This document shows positions 58,942-64,000 of a stretch of DNA of 64,000 nt, piece by piece. Position numbers and translations under genes: made by a program. The DNA is taken from assembly GCF_000820725.1 (NCBI RefSeq), contig NZ_CCXH01000094.1:1-64000 (forward strand). Direction: 5' to 3'. Positions within the stretch are counted from its first letter, which is position 1. Every line of letters begins with the position of its first letter. Origin of the DNA: Actinomyces polynesiensis. GTDB taxonomy: Bacteria > Actinomycetota > Actinomycetes > Actinomycetales > Actinomycetaceae. The notes below the pieces were generated by a model. That model saw nothing but the letters and a program-made list of their open reading frames with translations. It did no database searches and was not told the DNA's origin.

Positions 58942-60303
58942 ATGGCCCCGGACGCCGACTACGACCGCACCCCACCCCAGGACATCGAGGCCGAGATGTC
59001 CGTGCTGGGGTCGATGATGCTGTCGCGCGAGGCCATCAACGACGTCACCGAGGAGATCCGGGGCACGGACTACTACCGGCCCGCCCACGAGACGATCCAC
59101 GACGTCATCATCGACCTCTCGGGGCGCGGGGAGCCCGCCGACGCCGTGACCGTGGCCGGCGAGCTGCAGCGCCAGGGTGAGCTCCAGCGCGTGGGCGGGG
59201 CCGCCTACCTCCACACCCTCATCGCCTCCGTCCCCACGGCCGCCAACGCCGGCTACTACGCCCGGATCGTGCGTGAGCGCTCCCTGCTGCGCCGCCTGGT
59301 CTCCGCCGGCACCCGCATCGTGCAACTCGGGTACGCCGACGCCGGTGGGGACGTCGACCAGATCGTCGACCAGGCCTCCCAGGAGATCTACGCCGTCGCC
59401 GAGCGGCGTGCCTCAGCCGACTACGTGCCCATGAGCGAGATCTCGGAGGGGATCCTCGACGAGCTCGAGGACATCGAACGCAACAAGGGCAAACTGCACG
59501 GTGTCCCCACCGGGTTCCTCGAGCTCGACAAGCTGACCCAGGGACTCCACCCCGGTCAGATGATCATCGTCGCGGCGCGACCGGCCATGGGGAAGTCGAC
59601 CCTGGCCCTGGACTTCTGCCGCTCCGCGGCCATCCACAACCAGACCACCGCCGTCATCTTCTCCCTGGAGATGTCGCGCTCGGAGATCGCGATGAGGCTC
59701 CTCTCGGCGGAGTCGGGGGTGTGGCTGTCGAAGATGCGTGCCGGGGACATGAAGAGCCAGGACTGGCAGCGGGTGTCGGAGACGACCTCGCGAGTGTCCG
59801 AGGCGCCGCTGTTCATCGACGACTCCCCGAACATGGCGATGACAGAGATCCGGGCGAAGTGCCGCCGTCTCAAGCAGCAGCACGGGCTGGGGCTCGTGGT
59901 GGTCGACTACCTCCAGCTGATGACCTCGGGACGCCAGGTGGAGTCGCGCCAGCAGGAGGTCTCGGAGTTCTCCCGCCAGCTCAAGCTGCTCGCCAAGGAG
60001 ATCGAGGTGCCGGTGGTGGCGGTGGCGCAGCTGAACCGTGGCCCCGAGTCCCGCACCGACAAGAAGCCGATGATGGCCGACCTGCGCGAGTCCGGGTCGT
60101 TGGAGCAGGACGCCGACGTCATCATGCTGCTCCACCGCCCCGAGTACTACAACGCCGAGGAACGCCCCGGGGAGGCCGACCTCATCGTCGCCAAGCACCG
60201 CAACGGTGAGACCCGGACGATCCCGTTGCTGTTCCAGGGCATCAACGCGCGCTTCGCCAACCAGGCGTTCCGTGAGGAACCGGGGGCCGCGCAGGCGTCG
60301 TGA
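58942..60303 (+). CDS. dnaB: Replicative DNA helicase DnaB
   Basis: 453-aa hexameric 5'-3' helicase. The N-terminal domain begins PPQDIEAEMSVLGSMMLSRE; the RecA-like motor has Walker A AARPAMGKSTLALDF, Walker B LGLVVVDYLQLM and an Arg finger region near HRPEYYNAEERPGEADLIVA. No intein interrupts it, although inteins are common in actinobacterial DnaB. ATG 58942 follows AGGAGG at 10 nt. Its likely loading partner DciA is encoded in the recF operon. Confidence 0.96.
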   Translation: MAPDADYDRTPPQDIEAEMSVLGSMMLSREAINDVTEEIRGTDYYRPAHETIHDVIIDLSGRGEPADAVTVAGELQRQGELQRVGGAAYLHTLIASVPTAANAGYYARIVRERSLLRRLVSAGTRIVQLGYADAGGDVDQIVDQASQEIYAVAERRASADYVPMSEISEGILDELEDIERNKGKLHGVPTGFLELDKLTQGLHPGQMIIVAARPAMGKSTLALDFCRSAAIHNQTTAVIFSLEMSRSEIAMRLLSAESGVWLSKMRAGDMKSQDWQRVSETTSRVSEAPLFIDDSPNMAMTEIRAKCRRLKQQHGLGLVVVDYLQLMTSGRQVESRQQEVSEFSRQLKLLAKEIEVPVVAVAQLNRGPESRTDKKPMMADLRESGSLEQDADVIMLLHRPEYYNAEERPGEADLIVAKHRNGETRTIPLLFQGINARFANQAFREEPGAAQAS

Positions 60304-60304
60304 G

Positions 60305-60323
60305 TGACCGGGGGCCCCGGTCA
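60305..60323. terminator. Palindrome between convergent dnaB and rarD
   Basis: TGACCGGGGGCCCCGGTCA fills almost the whole 22-bp gap between the two stop codons and folds into an 8-bp hairpin usable in both directions. Confidence 0.6.
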
Positions 60324-60325
60324 GG

Positions 60326-61345
60326 TCAGACGGTCCGGGTCCCGTCCGCCCGCGCGGCCGCCCTCGTGAGCTTCCGTGAGCGGCGCACCTGGCCCACCCA
60401 GTCCACCCCGAGCACCACCAGGGCCACCCAGACGATGGCGGTCCCGGCCCAACGGGCGGGCTCCATGGTCTCGTGGAAGACGAGGAGACCGATCAGCAGT
60501 TGCATGACCGGGGCGACGTACTGGATGAGCCCGAGGATGCCCAACGGCAGGCCCTGGGCCGCCTTGGCGAACATGATCAGGGGGACCATCGTCAGGAAAC
60601 CCGCTCCCACCAGCAGTGCGAAGTGCCAGCCCCACGCGGTCCCGCCCTCGTCCGCGAGGACCTGGAAGGAGGTCCTGCCGTTGACGGCCAGGTACGCGTA
60701 GTACCCGAGGAGCACCGGGGTGACGGCGGCGGTCTCGATGGCCATGCCCTCCAGCGGGCCGACCCTGTGCGCCACGTCCTTCTTGACGAGGGCGTAGAAC
60801 CCGAACGAGAACGCCAACGTGAGGGAGACCCACGGGAGGCGACCCAGACCGATGAGCAGCACCACCACGGCGAGCGCGCCCAGACCGACCGCGACCTTCT
60901 GGGGCAGCGAGATGCGCTCACGCAGGACGACGAGGCCGAGTGCCACCGTGACCAGCGGGTTGATGAAGTAGCCCAGTGCGGCGTCCACGGTGTGCCCGCT
61001 CTGGACGGCGAACACGTAGACCGTCCAGTTCACCACGATGAGTGCACCGGCCAGGGAGAGGCGCCACACGACCTCCCGGTCGCGCAGGGCGGCCCACAGG
61101 CGGGGGAGCCTGTGCAGGAGTCCCAGGAGCAGCAGGCAGAAGACCATTCCCCACGCGGCCCGGTGGACGATGACCTCCAGGGCCCCCGCCGGTTGCAGTG
61201 CGTGGAAGTAGAGGGGGAAGAACCCCCAGATCACGTAGCAGGACACCCCCAGCGCGAGGGAGGAGGGGTCGATGGCGTCCGGGTCCCGGTCGGGTGCGGT
61301 GGGCGCGGGCGGCTCCTGTCGGTGCGCGAGGGGGGTCTCATCCAC
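60326..61345 (-). CDS. rarD: EamA-family transporter RarD
   Basis: 339-aa 10-TM drug/metabolite transporter. The RarD signature GVSCYVIWGFFPLYFHALQP and AAWGMVFCLLLLG at the N-terminus, AVQSGHTVDAALGYFINPLV and LGLIQYVAPVMQLLIGLLVF in the second half, are characteristic. RarD proteins are putative permeases of unsettled substrate. The GTG at 61345 directly follows GGAG and TAGCCT lies just upstream, suggesting a leaderless or near-leaderless mRNA. It converges with dnaB. Confidence 0.88.
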   Translation of the reverse strand: MDETPLAHRQEPPAPTAPDRDPDAIDPSSLALGVSCYVIWGFFPLYFHALQPAGALEVIVHRAAWGMVFCLLLLGLLHRLPRLWAALRDREVVWRLSLAGALIVVNWTVYVFAVQSGHTVDAALGYFINPLVTVALGLVVLRERISLPQKVAVGLGALAVVVLLIGLGRLPWVSLTLAFSFGFYALVKKDVAHRVGPLEGMAIETAAVTPVLLGYYAYLAVNGRTSFQVLADEGGTAWGWHFALLVGAGFLTMVPLIMFAKAAQGLPLGILGLIQYVAPVMQLLIGLLVFHETMEPARWAGTAIVWVALVVLGVDWVGQVRRSRKLTRAAARADGTRTV

Positions 61346-61497
61346 CTCCGAAGGCTATCCCCGCCCAGGTCCGGTACCGACGGGGGCGCCCGAGGGATGG
61401 ACGAGGGCGGAACGGGGTGGTCGGACCCCCGCACGGGGGGAGGGGCCCACAGGTGGGACCCGTCCCGGCCAGGGGCGGCACCCGGCGCCGGACACGA

Positions 61498-61534
61498 CCC
61501 GGGGCGCTCCACCGTGGGGGTGGAGCGCCCCGGG
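61498..61534 (-). terminator. Strong terminator after iolG-like gene
   Basis: Arms 61498-61513 and 61519-61534 pair perfectly over 16 bp around a 5-nt loop, 31 nt beyond the stop of the leftward dehydrogenase gene. The rest of 61346-61564 holds no gene. Confidence 0.8.
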
Positions 61535-61564
61535 AGGGCGGTGCAGGTGGTCGGTGACCCCAGA

Positions 61565-62551
61565 TCAGAGGGCGACGACTGTCCCGGTGCGGGCGGCCTG
61601 CTCGGCGGCCTCGGCCAGGCGCAGGGCCTTGGCGCCGTCCTCGATGCCCGGGGAGGGCCTGCGCCCCTCTGAGATGGCCGCGATGAACTCGGTGAGTTCA
61701 TGGGTGTAGGCCTGCTCGTAGCGGGTGAGGAAGAAGTCGAGGTAGGGGTCCTGGGCGTCGGAGACCTCGGAGGTGGAGCGACGAACGGTCGTGGGACGCA
61801 CGTTGTCCGCGTTCAGGACGCCCTTCGACCCGAAGGCCTCCAGGCGCTGGTCGTACCCGGGGGCGCAGTGGCGGGAGTTGGTGATGGTCGCGACGGTCCC
61901 CCGGGTGTTGACCAGGGTCACGACGGCACCGTCGTAGTCACCGGTGTCGGCGAGCTCGGGATCCATGTTCTGCCCCACGGCGCTGACCGTGGCGATGTCA
62001 CCGAGGAAGTAGCGTGCCGTGTCGAAGTCGTGGATCGTCATGTCCTTGAAGATCCCGCCGGAGACGGCGATGTAGGACTTCGGCGGGGCCGCCGGGTCGC
62101 GCGAGATGATCGTGACCTGCTCGAGGTCCCCGATGTCACCGGCCTCGACCATGTCGTGGATGGCGTGGAAGGAGGGGTCGAAACGTCGGTTGAAGCCCAT
62201 CATGATGACCGGGTCCAGGCCCTCGAGTTGCTCGTGCAGCTTCTCGACCCCGGAGGAGTCGAGGGCCACGGGCTTCTCGCACAGGGCCGGCTTCCCGACC
62301 CGGGCGGCCTTGACGATGTGCTCGACATGGAGTGGGGTGGGGGAACAGATGATGAGCGCGTCGACCTGGTCGTCGGTGAAGACCGAGTCGATGTCGTCCG
62401 TTGCGCGGGCTCCCTGGCTGGCCGCCAGTGACTTCGCGGAGTCCAGGACGACGTCAGCGACAATGCTGAGCGTCGCATCGGGATTCGAGGCGATGGAACG
62501 GGCGTGGACATGGGCGATGCGTCCAGCGCCGATGAGGCCAATACGCAGCAC
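61565..62551 (-). CDS. Gfo/Idh/MocA oxidoreductase, probable inositol 2-dehydrogenase
   Basis: 328-aa NAD-dependent dehydrogenase. The Rossmann domain starts LRIGLIGAGRIAHVHARSIA; EKPVALD supplies the catalytic Lys and GGIFKDMTIHDFDTARYFLG the conserved Asp/His of IolG-type enzymes. Myo-inositol oxidation to scyllo-inosose is the best guess, supported by the divergent sugar-porter transporter, but related hexose dehydrogenases cannot be excluded, so no symbol is given. GTG 62551 follows AAGGAAG at 6 nt and starts the conserved beta strand; the upstream in-frame extension is not conserved. Confidence 0.85.
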   Translation of the reverse strand: MLRIGLIGAGRIAHVHARSIASNPDATLSIVADVVLDSAKSLAASQGARATDDIDSVFTDDQVDALIICSPTPLHVEHIVKAARVGKPALCEKPVALDSSGVEKLHEQLEGLDPVIMMGFNRRFDPSFHAIHDMVEAGDIGDLEQVTIISRDPAAPPKSYIAVSGGIFKDMTIHDFDTARYFLGDIATVSAVGQNMDPELADTGDYDGAVVTLVNTRGTVATITNSRHCAPGYDQRLEAFGSKGVLNADNVRPTTVRRSTSEVSDAQDPYLDFFLTRYEQAYTHELTEFIAAISEGRRPSPGIEDGAKALRLAEAAEQAARTGTVVAL

Positions 62552-62610
62552 GGTGCACTTCCTTGTGTGGTGAGTCGGTGGCACGCCGGATCATTCCGAC
62601 GTCGTCGCCA

Positions 62611-62715
62611 AGTGTACGGTCAAACGAGGTCCACATCCAGCGGTTTGTGCGCACAAAGTCTGCGTGGATTTGTTGTGTCAAACGGCTTGACGTCGCTCGG
62701 ACATGTCAGTAACCT
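62611..62715. promoter_or_regulatory. Divergent promoter/operator region of the inositol-type pair
   Basis: Rightward promoter TTGACG (62687-62692), 17-bp spacer, TAACCT (62710-62715). Leftward -10 TACACT (62611-62616 on the plus strand as AGTGTA). GTCAAACG occurs at 62619-62626 and 62677-62684, the latter inside the dyad GTCAA-ACGGC-TTGAC (62677-62691) that overlaps the -35. A perfect 14-bp palindrome TTTGTGCGCACAAA lies midway (62644-62657). These suit repressor control of both genes. The remaining leader to 62994 (about 275 nt) shows no gene. Confidence 0.6.
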
Positions 62716-62994
62716 CACGATTGGAGCGCGCCAATGGGTGCCCGTGATCGCCGTCGATCGGGCCCCGGGATGTCTGGTGCGCACCTGGTCGCGGGGTGGA
62801 GCAACCTCCCGCACCTCTCAGGGTCGAGCGAGGAGATCGGACACCCGCGGAGCGCAGCCGGACGGACCGGCGGTGGTCACGGCGGACGGTCGGGGCGGAG
62901 CTGCTTCCACGCTGCAGCGCCCGGCGGGCACGGAGCCGGCCGGGAGTTGGGGGACCATGACTGAGAAAGACCCTTCCACCGGAGGACCACATCC

Positions 62995-64000
62995 ATGAAA
63001 CAGAGCATCCAACTGGCCAGCGGGGCGATCCCAGCTGACGCCGCGATCCCGGACCTCGTCGGGTCCGTCCCCGCGGCCGGACCGAGGCGTCGCACGCTCC
63101 TGCTGGCGGGCGTCGCGACGCTGGGGTCCCTGCTCTTCGGATACGACACGGGCGTCATCGCCGGCGCGCTGCCCTACATGTACCTGCCCCACGCGGCGGG
63201 CGGTCTCGGGCTGACCGCCGTCACCGAGGGATTCGTGACCGCCGCACTGGCGCTCGGTGCCGCCTTCGGCGCGGTCATCGGCGGCCACATCACCGACCGC
63301 ATCGGACGCCGCTCGAACATCCTGATCCTCGCCCTCATCTTCGTGGTTGGCACCATCGGGTGCACCCTGGCGCCCAGCGTCCTGGTCCTGTACCCCTTCC
63401 GGTTCATCCTCGGGTGGGCGGTGGGCGGAGCCTCCTCGACGGTTCCGCTCTACCTCGCCGAGACGGCACCGAAGCACATCCGCGGTCCCCTGGTCGCGGT
63501 GGACCAGTTCATGATCGTCTTCGGGCAGTTCGTCGCCTTCGCCATGAACGCCGTCATCGCCCGGGTCCACTCCGGTCCGGAGGCGGTCGTCCAGACCGAC
63601 CCGAGTGGCAGGTACGCCGCCGGTGAGACGGTCGTGTGGGACAACCTGAAGAACATCGCCGGCATCGTGGTCTCCGCGGGCAATGGTTCCGCCTGGCGGT
63701 GGATGCTCGTGCTGGCGACGATCCCCGCGGTCCTCCTGTGGATCGGCATGCGGCTCATGCCGGAGTCCCCCCGCTGGTACGCCGCCAACCTGGACTTCTA
63801 CCACGCGGTGGCGAGCCTCAAGCAGGTGCGTGATGACGACGGTGAGGTCGTCGACGAGATCCGCGAGATGGCGCAGCTGCGACGCGACGAGGACTCGAGG
63901 CAGGAGGAGGAGTGGAGCCTCCGCCACGCCATGCGGGTGAAGTGGACCCGGAAGATCATCGTCATCGGTGTGTTCCTGGGGATCTTCGACCAGCTCACCG
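62995..64000 (+). CDS. Sugar-porter family MFS transporter (partial)
   Basis: At least 335 codons; the C-terminal part is beyond the window. Major facilitator of the SP subfamily: LGSLLFGYDTGVIAGALPYM in helix 1, GHITDRIGRRSNILILALIF in the first cytoplasmic loop, RFILGWAVGGASSTVPLYLA, ETAPKHIRG and the PESPRWY motif before the central loop. An insertion of about 30 residues (VHSGPEAVVQTDPSGRYAAG) lies in the loop after helix 5. Resemblance to actinobacterial inositol/H+ symporters (IolT-like) plus the divergent dehydrogenase suggests myo-inositol uptake. ATG 62995 follows CCGGAGGACC. Confidence 0.88.
   Translation, partial: MKQSIQLASGAIPADAAIPDLVGSVPAAGPRRRTLLLAGVATLGSLLFGYDTGVIAGALPYMYLPHAAGGLGLTAVTEGFVTAALALGAAFGAVIGGHITDRIGRRSNILILALIFVVGTIGCTLAPSVLVLYPFRFILGWAVGGASSTVPLYLAETAPKHIRGPLVAVDQFMIVFGQFVAFAMNAVIARVHSGPEAVVQTDPSGRYAAGETVVWDNLKNIAGIVVSAGNGSAWRWMLVLATIPAVLLWIGMRLMPESPRWYAANLDFYHAVASLKQVRDDDGEVVDEIREMAQLRRDEDSRQEEEWSLRHAMRVKWTRKIIVIGVFLGIFDQLT

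Overview
The window is very GC-rich DNA from an actinobacterium. It carries the chromosomal replication-origin region in the arrangement gyrA-gyrB-dciA-recF-dnaN-dnaA (leftward) and rpmH-rnpA-yidD-yidC-jag-rsmG-parA-parB (rightward), so the origin lies at about 22.9-25.1 kb and the two replichores diverge from it. Actinobacterial markers include DUF3566 and the DLW-39 micro-protein behind gyrA with tRNA-Ile/tRNA-Ala, DciA (DUF721), a MurJ-DUF6049-NUDIX-CCA block like Mycobacterium Rv3910-Rv3907, GuaB1, a sortase-type LAHTG anchor, and many GTG or leaderless starts. I infer Actinomycetales, perhaps Actinomycetaceae; the genus cannot be settled from sequence alone.

Left flank (1-13.4 kb): an ArsR metal sensor overlapping a downstream gene that leaves the window, a membrane thioredoxin/DUF4395 pair, a large cell-wall-anchored six-hairpin glycosidase-like protein, a GlsB-type membrane protein, a DnaQ-like exonuclease with BRCT domain, an orphan adenine DNA methyltransferase, a frameshifted DUF1801 gene, a LysR/EamA divergent pair whose transporter has a nonsense codon, and a TetR/methyltransferase divergent pair around a perfect palindrome.

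Origin block (13.4-32.3 kb): tRNAs, gyrase, replication initiation genes, two DnaA-box clusters (dnaA-dnaN and rpmH-dnaA), ribosomal protein L34/RNase P/YidC genes and the ParAB-parS segregation system with three perfect 16-bp parS sites, one of them inside parB.

Right flank (32.3-64 kb): a HAD hydrolase; a leftward cell-envelope and redox run (ddl, aminotransferase, thioredoxin, trxB, a MurJ fusion, DUF6049, NUDIX); cca; a TetR-ABC exporter operon; gnd; a class A PBP; the rpsF-ssb-rpsR-rplI operon; guaB1; a MATE pump; dnaB with its own upstream DnaA-box cluster; rarD; and an inositol-type dehydrogenase facing a sugar-porter transporter that runs off the end.

Four otherwise well-conserved genes are interrupted: DUF1801, EamA, aminotransferase and gnd. 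Three look like one-base indels and could be assembly errors; one is an in-frame TAA that needs a substitution. No CRISPR array, insertion sequence, prophage or rRNA was seen. I did not find a clearly new multi-gene system. The most unusual items are the roughly 200-residue ParB insertion carrying a parS site, the MurJ fusion without a pseudokinase, and the DnaA-box cluster at dnaB.
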